Of a DNA stretch of 64,000 nt, positions 27,538 to 36,270 are shown in pieces. Source of the DNA: Paracoccaceae bacterium (GTDB taxonomy: Bacteria; Pseudomonadota; Alphaproteobacteria; Rhodobacterales; Rhodobacteraceae); the NCBI GenBank assembly GCA_014762635.1, contig JABURR010000061.1, positions 1 to 64,000 on the forward strand, in the 5' to 3' direction. Every line of letters begins with the position of its first letter. The stretch's first letter is position 1. The notes beneath the pieces were generated by a model that worked only from the letters and a program-made list of their open reading frames with translations, was not told where the DNA came from and ran no database searches. Position numbers and translations under genes: made by a program.

Positions 27538-28434
27538 CTAGTGGTCCGCATCTTGGCGTGCGGGGCGCCGTGTCGGCCAGACCTCCAACACGCCAGCACA
27601 CAAGACAAGCGCCCCGCCGAAGATCTCAACCCGGGTGAGAGTTTCCCCGGCCAGCATTGCGGCGGAAGCCGCGCCCACGAGGACCTCGGTCATCAGCAGG
27701 ATGCCGACCCGCGCGGGCTCCAGCCGCACGGCGGCCCACATGAGGCTGGCGACCGACAGTGCCCACCAGACGGTTCCGGTTGCAAGCGCAAGTCCGAGCG
27801 CGGCGAATGGATCGTCGGTTTCGGGAAGGGGGGCGAGACCCAGTGCCAGCACGAAGGAGACCGGCATCGCGCCGCAGGCGAAAACGAAGGCCGACTCCAG
27901 CGGGCCGAGGGTCGATCTGGCCCGGATACCCGTGGTGGAAAAGGACCAGAGCAGCCCGCCCCACAGCGCCAGCCACTCCCCCGTATTCCGGGGAATCGGA
28001 AGCTCCCCGTCGGCGGCCAGCATGGTCGCAAGCCCCGCAAGCCCGACGCCGATCGCAACGATCCTAAGCGGTGGGGTCGTCCAGCCCATCAGGTAGCGCG
28101 CGATCAGGGTGCTCCAGACCGGTGTCAGGAAATAGAGCAGGATCACGATCGCAACCCGCCCATAGACGAAACTCACCGAATAGAACGCGAAGGCGGCGCC
28201 GCCGAGGGCGATGGAAGCCAGCGCCACCGGGGAACATGTCAGAATATGACCCCGCCGCCAAAGCGCGACCGGTGTCAGCACCGCGACCGTCGCCATGGTG
28301 ATCGCGAAGGTTCCCCAAGCGCCGGGAAAGCCCATGCCGTCGAGCGCGCGGACGGGAATCCAGTAGAACCCCCATATGACGCCGGTCGCGATGACGATCG
28401 CGGTGGCGAACAGCGTGGTCCGATTGCGTTCCAT
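27538..28434 (-). CDS. EamA/DMT-family metabolite exporter
   Basis: A 298-residue protein with ten hydrophobic helices in two EamA repeats; it starts MERNRTTLFATAIVIATG and includes WGFYWIPVRALDGMGFPGAWG. Drug/metabolite transporters of this type export amino acids or other small molecules; no substrate is evident. Convergent with the APC permease (14 bases between stops). Confidence 0.82.
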   Translation of the reverse strand: MERNRTTLFATAIVIATGVIWGFYWIPVRALDGMGFPGAWGTFAITMATVAVLTPVALWRRGHILTCSPVALASIALGGAAFAFYSVSFVYGRVAIVILLYFLTPVWSTLIARYLMGWTTPPLRIVAIGVGLAGLATMLAADGELPIPRNTGEWLALWGGLLWSFSTTGIRARSTLGPLESAFVFACGAMPVSFVLALGLAPLPETDDPFAALGLALATGTVWWALSVASLMWAAVRLEPARVGILLMTEVLVGAASAAMLAGETLTRVEIFGGALVLCAGVLEVWPTRRPARQDADH

Positions 28435-28521
28435 GGGGAATGACTACGCAGTTCAAACGCTTTGCGCAAAGTATTCCGTGCCGTGCGCCTGCGATCCTCG
28501 CTTGCCGCGAAACATGCAACG

Positions 28522-28567
28522 AAATCCGATGAAAGTCCGATAGAATTCCGATGGTTTTCCGATAGCG
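28522..28567. repeat. 4 x 11-bp TCCGAT tandem repeat, intergenic copy
   Basis: TCCGAT begins at 28525, 28536, 28547 and 28558, exactly 11 bp apart, with partly conserved spacers and a final AGCG. About 40 of 47 positions match a second array at 58515-58561 inside apbE. Lies between the DMT exporter and ectR (146-bp gap). See the finding on this repeat. Confidence 0.75.
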
Positions 28568-28580
28568 GAGTCCGCCCCGG

Positions 28581-29072
28581 TCAGGCCGGGGTTTGCGGGT
28601 CGTGATTGGAGAAGTCTCCGGTGTCCAGAACCGGCGCGACCTGCAGTGAATCCGCGTCCAGCATCCCCGCCACGCGTTCCAGCACGGCGACGATCATCGA
28701 CTGTTCCCAATCGGGCAGGGACTCGAATTGCTTCACGTAGCGTTGTTGCAGCGGGTCCGGCGCGGTGTCCACGGCATGCTTGCCAGCTTCGGTCAGGACG
28801 ATGTCGGTCTTGCGCCGGTCGGTGGGCGAGGGGTGGCGTTCGACCATCCCTTTCGCGCCAAGACGGTCGATGAGCGAGGTCATCGTGGGCTGCGAGACGC
28901 CCATCCGTTTCGAGATATCCTTCGACGTCGCCGTGCCGGTTTCGGCCACGATCTGCAGCACCCTGATCTGCACCGCCGTCAGCCCTGCGGCCTTGGCCAG
29001 TTCGCGTCCGTAAAGCTCGGTTGCCCTGAGAATGCGCCGAATGGCGATGAGGCTCTGATCGGTCCTGTCCAT
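28581..29072 (-). CDS. ectR: MarR-type regulator of ectoine synthesis EctR
   Basis: A 163-residue winged-helix protein; the recognition region TSKDISKRMGVSQPTMTSLIDRL and wing KGMVERHPSPTDRRKTDIVLTEAG are typical of MarR. MarR regulators divergent from ectABC-ask are known as EctR, which represses the ectoine genes at low osmolarity in methylotrophs. The start ATG at 29072 has AGGA upstream and begins MDRTDQSLIAIRRILRA; a longer frame from 29243 would read through the operator region and is rejected. Two 19-bp palindromes in the divergent interval are likely operators. Confidence 0.88.
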   Translation of the reverse strand: MDRTDQSLIAIRRILRATELYGRELAKAAGLTAVQIRVLQIVAETGTATSKDISKRMGVSQPTMTSLIDRLGAKGMVERHPSPTDRRKTDIVLTEAGKHAVDTAPDPLQQRYVKQFESLPDWEQSMIVAVLERVAGMLDADSLQVAPVLDTGDFSNHDPQTPA

Positions 29073-29190
29073 CTTCGTTTTCCTGAGCGGTCCGCACTGG
29101 CGGACAAGTTTTCTTGGAACCTTAGCCCGGGCCAATCGTTGTGACCCCGACATGGAGAATAGCATCATTGGATGCTGCCCCGAAAGATGC

Positions 29191-29209
29191 TTGTTAGTAA
29201 GGCTAACAA
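29191..29209. promoter_or_regulatory. Palindromic operator 1 (putative EctR site)
   Basis: TTGTTAGTAAGGCTAACAA: perfect 7-bp half-sites TTGTTAG/CTAACAA around a 5-base centre. It is 119 bp upstream of ectR and matches operator 2 at 14 of 19 positions. Confidence 0.7.
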
Positions 29210-29275
29210 ACAACTTTGCCATGCGAATCTTCAGGAAATTCAAGAAGTTTTTGATAGAGTGTTGAAATTTTCGGC

Positions 29276-29317
29276 TTGATTATAAAACACAATACTTATA
29301 TTTAGCCATGCTAACAA
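29276..29317 (+). promoter_or_regulatory. ectA promoter region with palindromic operator 2
   Basis: A -35-like TTGATT (29276-29281) and -10-like TATATT (29297-29302) lie in an AT-rich stretch; the 15-base spacer is short. The palindrome TATTTAGCCATGCTAACAA (29299-29317) overlaps the proposed -10, a position that would let a bound MarR-type protein block the promoter. Spacing to operator 1 is about 108 bp centre to centre. Confidence 0.55.
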
Positions 29318-29338
29318 AACAGCAAGCAAGGTAGAATC

Positions 29339-29872
29339 GTGTCCCCCCAACCCACCCCCCTCCGCTCCAAGAAGATCATTCTGCGCAAGCCCGAGGATGC
29401 CGATGGCTCCGACGTCTGGGCGCTGATCAAGGAATGCAAGCCGCTCGACGAGAACTCGATGTATTGCAACCTGATCCAGTGCGATCACTTCGGAGAGACC
29501 TGTGTTGTGGCCGAGCTGGACGGAGAGGTTGTCGGCTGGGTCTCGGGCTATCTTGTGCCGGACGACAACGAGGAAACCCTCTTTGTCTGGCAGGTTGCGG
29601 TGTCCGAAAAGGCCCGTGGCCAGCGCCTGGGCGGGCGCATGCTGCAGGAGCTGCTGGAGCGGGACGTATGCTCCAACGTCAAGCGCCTGCAGACCACGAT
29701 CACCAAGGACAATGACGCGTCCTGGGGCCTCTTCAAAGGTTTCGCCAAGCGTCAGGGTGCTGAGCTCGACAGCGAACCCTACTTCAAGAAGAACGAGCAC
29801 TTCGACGGAGAGCATTCCACCGAACACATGGTGACGATCTCCCTGCGCGCTTCGGTCAGCAAGGCTGCGTAA
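29339..29872 (+). CDS. ectA: L-2,4-diaminobutyrate N-acetyltransferase EctA
   Basis: GNAT acetyltransferase of ectoine synthesis, forming N-gamma-acetyl-diaminobutyrate. The 177-residue protein has the family start ILRKPEDADGSDVWALIKEC, VGWVSGYLVPDD, and the acetyl-CoA loop VSEKARGQRLGGRML. GTG start at 29339 with AAGG upstream. First gene of ectA-ectB-ectC-ask. Confidence 0.96.
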   Translation: MSPQPTPLRSKKIILRKPEDADGSDVWALIKECKPLDENSMYCNLIQCDHFGETCVVAELDGEVVGWVSGYLVPDDNEETLFVWQVAVSEKARGQRLGGRMLQELLERDVCSNVKRLQTTITKDNDASWGLFKGFAKRQGAELDSEPYFKKNEHFDGEHSTEHMVTISLRASVSKAA

Positions 29873-29916
29873 GCGCGCCTGAACCCCCCAATCTGAGCTA
29901 TCCAAAGGATATACCC

Positions 29917-31206
29917 ATGTCGACTGTCAAGACAGCCGAACCCTCGATCTTTGCCCGTCGTGAATCTGAGGCGCGCAGCTATTGCCGCTCGTTCGAGACG
30001 GTGTTCGAAACCGCAACCGGCGCCACGCTGACCGACCGCGAAAGCCGTGACTACACGGACTTCCTCGCGGGGTGCTCCTCGCTGAACTACGGGCATAACG
30101 ACCCGGACATGAAGGCCGCGCTGGTCGAGCACATCACCAAGGACGGTATCGCCCACGGGCTCGATATGTACACCGGCACCAAGCAGGCGTTTTTCGAAAC
30201 CTTCGAGCGCCTGATCCTCAAGCCGCGCGGCATGGACCACAAGATCATGATGACCGGCCCGACCGGCACCAACGCGGTCGAGGCCGCGATGAAGCTGGCG
30301 CGCAAGGTCACCGGGCGCGAGTCGATCGTGGCCTTCACCAACGGCTTCCACGGCATGACCATGGGCGCGCTGGCGGCGACCGGTAACGAAGGCAAGCGCG
30401 CGGGCGGCGGCATGGCGCTTTCGGGCGTGACCCGGATGCCCTACGAAGGCGCGCTGGGCGAGGACGTGGATACGCTCGCCATCATCGAGGCGATGCTCGA
30501 CAACCCCTCCAGCGGCATTGATGCCCCGGCGGCCTTCCTCGTCGAACTGGTGCAGGGTGAAGGCGGCCTGAATGCGGCCTCGCCGGAATGGGTGCGCGGC
30601 ATCGCGAAGCTGGCCAAGAAGCACGGCGCGCTGCTGATCGTCGATGACATCCAGGCCGGGATCGGCCGCTCGGGCACGTTCTTCTCGTTCGACGAGATGG
30701 GCATCGAGCCTGACATGGTCACCCTTGCCAAGTCGCTCTCGGGCTTTGGCCTGCCCTTCGCGGCGCTGCTGATCCGTCCCGAGTTGGACATCTGGAAGCC
30801 GGCCGAACACAACGGCACCTTCCGCGGCAACACCCATGCCTTTGTCACCGCGCGCGTCGCGCTTGAGAAGTTCTGGGCCGACGACAGCTTCGTCAAGGAG
30901 ATCGCCGAGAAGGCCGCGGTGCTGACCGAGAGCCTGCAGAAGATCGCCGACAAGATCCCTGGCGCCACCCTCAAAGGGCGCGGCATGATGCAGGGCGTCG
31001 ATGTCGGCTCGGGCGACCTGGCCGGAGAGATCTGCGCCGAAGCCTTCCGCCAGGGTCTGATCATCGAGACCTCGGGCGCCCATGACGAGGTGGTCAAGGT
31101 GCTGGCGCCGCTGACCATCCCGATGGAGCAGTTCAAGGCCGGTCTCGCCACCCTCGAACAGGCCGCCGAGACCTGCGCGGCCCCCACCAAGATTGCAGCG
31201 GAGTAA
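29917..31206 (+). CDS. ectB: Diaminobutyrate-2-oxoglutarate transaminase EctB
   Basis: PLP class III aminotransferase converting aspartate semialdehyde to 2,4-diaminobutyrate. The 429-residue protein contains [46 protein letters not shown], the cofactor Asp motif [13 protein letters not shown] and the PLP lysine at K272 in [12 protein letters not shown]. 44 bases after ectA. Confidence 0.97.
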   Translation: MSTVKTAEPSIFARRESEARSYCRSFETVFETATGATLTDRESRDYTDFLAGCSSLNYGHNDPDMKAALVEHITKDGIAHGLDMYTGTKQAFFETFERLILKPRGMDHKIMMTGPTGTNAVEAAMKLARKVTGRESIVAFTNGFHGMTMGALAATGNEGKRAGGGMALSGVTRMPYEGALGEDVDTLAIIEAMLDNPSSGIDAPAAFLVELVQGEGGLNAASPEWVRGIAKLAKKHGALLIVDDIQAGIGRSGTFFSFDEMGIEPDMVTLAKSLSGFGLPFAALLIRPELDIWKPAEHNGTFRGNTHAFVTARVALEKFWADDSFVKEIAEKAAVLTESLQKIADKIPGATLKGRGMMQGVDVGSGDLAGEICAEAFRQGLIIETSGAHDEVVKVLAPLTIPMEQFKAGLATLEQAAETCAAPTKIAAE

Positions 31207-31211
31207 CAGAC

Positions 31212-31598
31212 ATGATCGTTCGTGATTTCAATGAACTGAAGACTGGCCCCCGCGCCGTGTCCGACGCGAAGTGGACTTCGGTCCGGATGCTTCTGGCCGA
31301 TGACAACATGGGCTTCTCGTTCCACATCACCACGCTGGAAGCCGGTTCGGAGCACACGTTCCACTACAAGAACCACTTCGAGAGCGTCTACTGCATGTCG
31401 GGCAAGGGCTCGATCACCGATCTGGCCACCGGCAAGACCTACGAGATCAAGCCCGGCGTGATGTACGCGCTCGACCAGCACGACCATCACACCCTGCGGG
31501 CCGAGGAAGAACTCGTCATGGCCTGCTGCTTCAACCCGCCGGTTACCGGCAAGGAAGTGCACCAGGCCGACGGCTCCTACGCGCTCGTCGACAGCTAA
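31212..31598 (+). CDS. ectC: Ectoine synthase EctC
   Basis: Cupin-fold, iron-dependent cyclase that closes N-acetyl-diaminobutyrate to ectoine. The 128-residue length is standard; it starts [18 protein letters not shown] and includes [20 protein letters not shown] and [12 protein letters not shown] with the metal and substrate residues. 5 bases after ectB. No ectD hydroxylase gene follows, so hydroxyectoine is not predicted from this locus. Confidence 0.97.
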   Translation: MIVRDFNELKTGPRAVSDAKWTSVRMLLADDNMGFSFHITTLEAGSEHTFHYKNHFESVYCMSGKGSITDLATGKTYEIKPGVMYALDQHDHHTLRAEEELVMACCFNPPVTGKEVHQADGSYALVDS

Positions 31599-31607
31599 CC
31601 AATCAGA

Positions 31608-31623
31608 TGCCGGAAAACCGGCA
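31608..31623 (+). other. Hairpin between ectC and ask
   Basis: TGCCGG / CCGGCA stem with an AAAA loop, directly after the ectC stop. No T-run follows, so it is unlikely to terminate fully; it could stabilise the ectABC 3' end and lower ask expression relative to ectABC. Confidence 0.5.
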
Positions 31624-31632
31624 GGGGTAACC

Positions 31633-33075
31633 ATGACTGTCAACCAATCGCAGCATACGGTCGAAAAGATCGGCGGCACCTCCATGAGCCGCGTCGGCGA
31701 ACTTGTCGACACGCTCTTCAAGGGTAACCGCGAAGGCGCCGATCTCTACAACCGGGTGTTCGTGGTCTCGGCCTTCGGCGGGATCACCAACATGCTGCTG
31801 GAACACAAGAAAAGCGGCGAACCGGGCGTCTATGCCCATTTCGCCAATGCCGAGAACGACCAGGGCTGGTCCGACGCGCTGACCCGCGTCGCCGACGCCA
31901 TGTGCGAGGCCCATGCCAAGGTCCTGAGTGACAAGGGTGATCTGCATTTCGCCGACGACTTCGTGCGCGAACGCATCGAAGGCGCGCGGAGCTGCCTGAT
32001 CGACCTGCAGCGGCTCTGCTCCTACGGGCATTTCCGCCTGTCGCGGCACATGCTCATCATCCGCGAGCTTCTGTCGGGCCTGGGCGAGGCGCACTCCGCC
32101 TTCGTCACCTCGCTGCTGCTGCGCCGCCGCGGCCTCAACGCACGTTTCGTCGACCTGAGCGGCTGGCGCGACGAAGGGGAGTACACCCTTCAGGAACGCA
32201 TCGAGCAGGGGCTGAAGGATATCGACTTCGCCTCCGAGATGCCGATCGTCACCGGTTACGCGCAATGCGTGGAAGGTCTGATGCAGGAGTTCGACCGCGG
32301 CTATTCCGAGGTCACCTTCAGCCAGATCGGCGCGCTGACCCAGGCGCGTGAGGCGATCATCCACAAGGAGTTCCACCTGTCGTCTGCCGACCCCAAGCTC
32401 GTGGGCGAGGACGCGGTGCGCAAGCTGGGCCACACCAACTACGACGTGGCCGACCAGCTGTCGAACATGGGGATGGAGGCCATTCACCCGAAGGCCGCCA
32501 AGACCCTGCGTCAGGCGGGTGTGGCTCTGCGCGTGACGAACGCATTCGAGCCGCACGACCCTGGCACGCTGATCGATGACTCCGAGGCCGATGGCCCCTC
32601 CGCCGAGATCGTCACCGGCCTCGACGTGATCGCGCTCGAACTGTTCGAACAGGACATGGTCGGCACCAAGGGCTATGACGCGGGCATCCTCGACGCCCTG
32701 CGCCGCCACAACGTGCGGATCGTCTCGAAGACCTCGAACGCCAACACGATCACCCATTACCTGGACGCGTCGCTCAAGTCCGCGCGCCGGATCGAGCGTG
32801 ACCTGCGCGAGCAGTTCCCGTCGTCTGACGTGACGGTGCGCTCGCTCTCGGTGGCCTCGGTTATCGGGCGCGACCTGAGTGGTCTGCGGGTCCTGTGGCG
32901 GGGGCTCGATGCCCTGCACGAGGATGGGATCGAGGTGATCGCGGCCCATCAGAACACCCGCAGCGTGGACGTGCAGTTCCTCGTCCAGCGGGGGGATCTG
33001 GACAAGGCGATCGCCAGCCTGCACGCGGCGATCTTCCCCGAACGCCACCTCGCGGTGGCCAAGCAAGCCGCCTGA
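31633..33075 (+). CDS. ask: Ectoine-specific aspartate kinase
   Basis: Aspartokinase dedicated to ectoine synthesis; it starts IGGTSMSRVGELVDTLF and holds the kinase motif VSAFGGITNMLLEHK, RRRGLNARFVDLSGW, then C-terminal ACT domains (about 330-480). Members of this Ask_Ect group escape the feedback inhibition of normal aspartokinases. 480 residues. Last gene of the operon, followed by two hairpins. Confidence 0.94.
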   Translation: MTVNQSQHTVEKIGGTSMSRVGELVDTLFKGNREGADLYNRVFVVSAFGGITNMLLEHKKSGEPGVYAHFANAENDQGWSDALTRVADAMCEAHAKVLSDKGDLHFADDFVRERIEGARSCLIDLQRLCSYGHFRLSRHMLIIRELLSGLGEAHSAFVTSLLLRRRGLNARFVDLSGWRDEGEYTLQERIEQGLKDIDFASEMPIVTGYAQCVEGLMQEFDRGYSEVTFSQIGALTQAREAIIHKEFHLSSADPKLVGEDAVRKLGHTNYDVADQLSNMGMEAIHPKAAKTLRQAGVALRVTNAFEPHDPGTLIDDSEADGPSAEIVTGLDVIALELFEQDMVGTKGYDAGILDALRRHNVRIVSKTSNANTITHYLDASLKSARRIERDLREQFPSSDVTVRSLSVASVIGRDLSGLRVLWRGLDALHEDGIEVIAAHQNTRSVDVQFLVQRGDLDKAIASLHAAIFPERHLAVAKQAA

Positions 33076-33082
33076 GGGCGGT

Positions 33083-33140
33083 TGCACCCCAGAGGTGCAC
33101 ATGGCCGCGGCGATCCGGGGGGGTCGTCGCGGCCATTTTC
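33083..33140 (+). terminator. Terminator of the ectoine operon
   Basis: A small hairpin TGCACC/GGTGCA (33083-33099) is followed by a strong 13-bp stem, 33101-33113 paired with 33124-33136 (one G-U pair), loop TCCGGGGGGG-like, then TTTTC. Confidence 0.85.
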
Positions 33141-33221
33141 GTAAAGATTTAACTTTCCGAAGGTTCACTGCACGGCCAGAGCGGCACCCCGATGGGCGGG
33201 CGCCGGGAAAGGGGCAGGGCG

Positions 33222-34349
33222 GTGATCTTCTGTCGCGTCGCAGCACTGGCGGTTGCCGCATTGATGGCGGGATGCTCCTCCTTGCCAGCGGGCGGGCCCG
33301 GGGCGGTGGAGCAGGTCGTGACCCGGGCCGATGGCCGCCCGGCCTTCGCGCTTGTGGATCTGGATGCCGGAGTGGTCGCTGCACTGGGGCAGGCGGACCC
33401 GGCGCCGCTGCCGCCCGTTTTCTTCACATCGACGCCGCCCGTAGCGCTCCAGACCCTGCACCCCGGCGCTCGGTTGAAAATCACCGTGTGGGAGTCGGCG
33501 GGCGAGGGCCTCTATTCCGCCCCGGACCGGCGGGTGACGGAATTCACCGTCACGGTCTCGGAGGCGGGCGATGTCATCATGCCGTACCTCGGTGCCATTC
33601 CCGCCTCAGGGCGCAGCCCCGACACCCTCCGACAAGAGATTGAGGCGCGCCTGCACGGACTCGCACTGGAGCCGCAGGTCACGGTGGAACCCGCAGGTGG
33701 GTTGCAACCTCGCGTGACCTTGGCAGGCGACGTGGCGCGCCCCGGGCGGATCGATCTGTCCCCCGGTGGGCTGCGGCTTCTCGATGCCATTTCTCAGGCT
33801 GGCGGCCCGCGTGGTAGCCCGCCCGAGACGGAACTGACCCTGCTGCGTGGAGAGGCGCGCGCAGAGATGCGGCTGGATCAACTGCTGCAGGACCCGCGCC
33901 GCAACATCCCGCTCCATCCCGGCGACACGGTCCTGCTGCGTCATACCCCCCGGACATTCGCCGCGCTCGGCGCGGTGACGGCACAGACCCTCGTCGGGTT
34001 CGACACGGACACGCTGACCCTCGCCGCGGCTCTGGCCAAGTCCGGGGGCCTACGCGACAGTCTCGCCGATGCGGGTGGGGTCTTCCTGTTCCGCCACGAG
34101 ACCGCCTCACGCCTGTCGCGGCTTGACGGAATTCCTCCGGTTCCCTCCTCGCGGGACGGGGTGCCGACGGTATACCGCCTCGACTTCTCCACGCCCGAAG
34201 CCCTGTTCCTGGCCAGCGCCTTCGAGATGCGGGACGGTGATATCCTCTATGTCGCCAACGCCCCCGCGGCCGAGTTCCGCAAGTTCATCGACGTGATCCT
34301 CGGGCCGCTGCTCGGCTCGGCGGAAAGCGCCTCGACGGTGGGGGGATAG
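33222..34349 (+). CDS. Outer-membrane polysaccharide export lipoprotein (Wza/BexD/KpsD type)
   Basis: A 375-residue lipoprotein: signal peptide FCRVAALAVAALMAGCSS with the lipobox cysteine at about residue 17, then the Poly_export domain (QTLHPGARLKITVWESAGEGLYS...VSEAGDVIMPYLG) and two to three SLBB folds. Such proteins form the outer-membrane channel for capsule or exopolysaccharide. GTG 33222 is chosen because AAAGGGG lies 8 bases upstream and it starts at the signal peptide; an in-frame ATG at 33192 adds ten basic residues. Followed closely by the kpsE-, kpsM- and kpsT-like genes. Confidence 0.85.
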   Translation: MIFCRVAALAVAALMAGCSSLPAGGPGAVEQVVTRADGRPAFALVDLDAGVVAALGQADPAPLPPVFFTSTPPVALQTLHPGARLKITVWESAGEGLYSAPDRRVTEFTVTVSEAGDVIMPYLGAIPASGRSPDTLRQEIEARLHGLALEPQVTVEPAGGLQPRVTLAGDVARPGRIDLSPGGLRLLDAISQAGGPRGSPPETELTLLRGEARAEMRLDQLLQDPRRNIPLHPGDTVLLRHTPRTFAALGAVTAQTLVGFDTDTLTLAAALAKSGGLRDSLADAGGVFLFRHETASRLSRLDGIPPVPSSRDGVPTVYRLDFSTPEALFLASAFEMRDGDILYVANAPAAEFRKFIDVILGPLLGSAESASTVGG

Positions 34350-34351
34350 CG

Positions 34352-35500
34352 ATGCCATACGACCGGTCGCACCCCTCTTCGGCGGGCATTCCCCTGAACG
34401 ACTTCGGAGCGGATTTCCCCGGGGCTGGGCGAGGACGCTTGGCGCTTGTGTCCTTCCTGCTTTGCGCGGTTCTGCCCACGCTCCTCTCGGCGGTCTATTT
34501 CCTTGGGGTCGCGTCGGATCGCTATGTCTCCGGCGCCGGGTTCGCGGTTCGCGGGTTGGGGGCCGAGGCCGCCCCCGACAGCCTCGGCCTCGTGACCGGC
34601 ATACCGCGCGCGGATCGCATGACGCCCGATGGCTACATCCTGCTGGAATACCTCGAAAGCCGTGATCTTCTGGCGCGTCTGGATGCGGAACTGGACCTGC
34701 GGGCCGCCTATGCCGCCCCCGGCGTGGACCCGGTGCTGCGCCTCGCGCCAGATGCCACGCCCGAGGTATTCCACGACCGCTGGCGCCAAAGGATCAGATC
34801 CAGTTTCGACCCGGTGACCGGGCTGATCCGCTTCGAGGTGGAGGCTTTCGATCCGGACTTGGCCCAACTGACGGCGCAGCGCGTCCTGACCCATGCAGGG
34901 GCGCTGGTGAACGACCTGTCAGAAGCGGCACGCGAGCGGGCCCTGGGCCATGCCGAGGCGGAACGCGAAAGGGCCGAGGACCGGCTTCGTGCGGCACTCT
35001 CGGCGCTGCGCGCCTTCCGGGATCGCGAAGGCGTGCTCGACCCGTCGCGCGAGGCGGAGATGGACGCGGAACGGCGCGGCGAATTGTTCGCGCGTCTCGC
35101 CGGGCTGCGCGCCCGCATCGCCACGCTGGAGGATCGGCTTGATTCTGGCGCGCCAGCTTTGGGCTTGCTGCGCAGCCAGGCGGACACGTTGGAGACGCAA
35201 CTGGCCGAGGCCTCGGTTCAGGATCACGTGACACCCCGGCTGGCCGACTACGAGCGGTTGCAGGTCGAGAAGCGGCTGGCCGAAGAGGGCTATGCGTCGG
35301 CCCTCGTGTCGCTGGAACAGGCCCGGTTCAACGCCGGGCGACAAGAGCGATACCTTGCGATCTATGCGCATCCCGCGCGACCGGTCGAGCCGACCCGCCC
35401 GCGCCGGGCGCTGTCCGTGGTGCTGACCGCGGTGGGCGCGACTCTTCTGTGGGGGATCGCCGCGCTGCTGGTTCTGGGCGTCCGGGATCACCTAGCATGA
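34352..35500 (+). CDS. Capsule export inner-membrane protein (KpsE/BexC/CtrB type)
   Basis: A 382-residue protein with membrane helices near both ends (about residues 29-50 and 352-375) and a long periplasmic coiled coil between (about 190-320, rich in Arg/Glu/Leu heptads). This is the layout of the PCP-3 family that links the ABC exporter to the outer-membrane channel. The motif YVSGAGFAVRGLG after the first helix is family-typical. 2 bases after the export lipoprotein gene; stop overlaps the permease start. Confidence 0.85.
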   Translation: MPYDRSHPSSAGIPLNDFGADFPGAGRGRLALVSFLLCAVLPTLLSAVYFLGVASDRYVSGAGFAVRGLGAEAAPDSLGLVTGIPRADRMTPDGYILLEYLESRDLLARLDAELDLRAAYAAPGVDPVLRLAPDATPEVFHDRWRQRIRSSFDPVTGLIRFEVEAFDPDLAQLTAQRVLTHAGALVNDLSEAARERALGHAEAERERAEDRLRAALSALRAFRDREGVLDPSREAEMDAERRGELFARLAGLRARIATLEDRLDSGAPALGLLRSQADTLETQLAEASVQDHVTPRLADYERLQVEKRLAEEGYASALVSLEQARFNAGRQERYLAIYAHPARPVEPTRPRRALSVVLTAVGATLLWGIAALLVLGVRDHLA

Positions 35501-36270
35501 CGGGCGCCTTGCGAGCAGAGGGGCGGGTTCTGGGCGCCCTCGTGCTGCGCGAGACGCGCGCCGCCTTCGGGCAGGCGCGGCTGGGCTATCTCTGGGCGCT
35601 GATCGGTCCGGTTCTGGGGACGGCGCTTTTGGCGGGGCTCTTCGCGGTCGCGGGACGGCACCCGCCCTTCGGGCAGAGCTTCGCGCTATTCTTCGCCACC
35701 TGCCTGTTGCCCGTGGATTTCGTGACGCGGATGTCGCTGGGGCTGATGCAGAGCGTGGCTGTCAGTCGGCCGCTTTTCGGGTTCCGGCAGGTCCGACCCT
35801 TCGACGTGCTGCTGGCGCGGTTCCTGCTTCTGAGCGCGACCCATAGCTTGGCGTTCCTCATCGTTTTCGGCGGGCTGATTTCCATGGGTCTGGCAGACTG
35901 GCCCACTTGGCCAGAGCGGGTACTGGCGGCCTGGACCGCCACCGCCGCGTTGGGCCTGGGTCTTGGCATGGTCAATGCCTGCCTCGCCGCCCACTGGCCC
36001 GGCTGGGCGCAGGTGGCGGCAATCCTGTTCCGACCGCTGGTGTTGCTCTCGGGGCTGTTCTACCTTCCGGTATTGCTGCCGCCCGACCTCTGGGCCTTGC
36101 TGCGCTGGAACCCGGTGCTGCACCTTGTGGAATGGCTGCGCGAGGGCATCTACGCGGGTTACCTGTCTTCCGGAACGGTTGCGGCCTTTCCGGTTGGACT
36201 CGCGCTTTCGCTGATCCTTCTGGGGCTGCTGGGCGAACGTCTCTCGCGGCGGAGGCTCGTGGCCGGATGA
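35497..36270 (+). CDS. Polysaccharide ABC exporter permease (KpsM/CtrC/BexB type)
   Basis: A 257-residue ABC-2 membrane protein with six hydrophobic helices. The start LVLRETRAAFGQARLGYLWALIGPVLG and the end HLVEWLREGIYAGYLSS match capsule exporters. ATG at 35497 overlaps the previous stop (ATGA), and its own stop overlaps the ATPase start, so all are co-translated. Confidence 0.87.
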   Translation: MTGALRAEGRVLGALVLRETRAAFGQARLGYLWALIGPVLGTALLAGLFAVAGRHPPFGQSFALFFATCLLPVDFVTRMSLGLMQSVAVSRPLFGFRQVRPFDVLLARFLLLSATHSLAFLIVFGGLISMGLADWPTWPERVLAAWTATAALGLGLGMVNACLAAHWPGWAQVAAILFRPLVLLSGLFYLPVLLPPDLWALLRWNPVLHLVEWLREGIYAGYLSSGTVAAFPVGLALSLILLGLLGERLSRRRLVAG

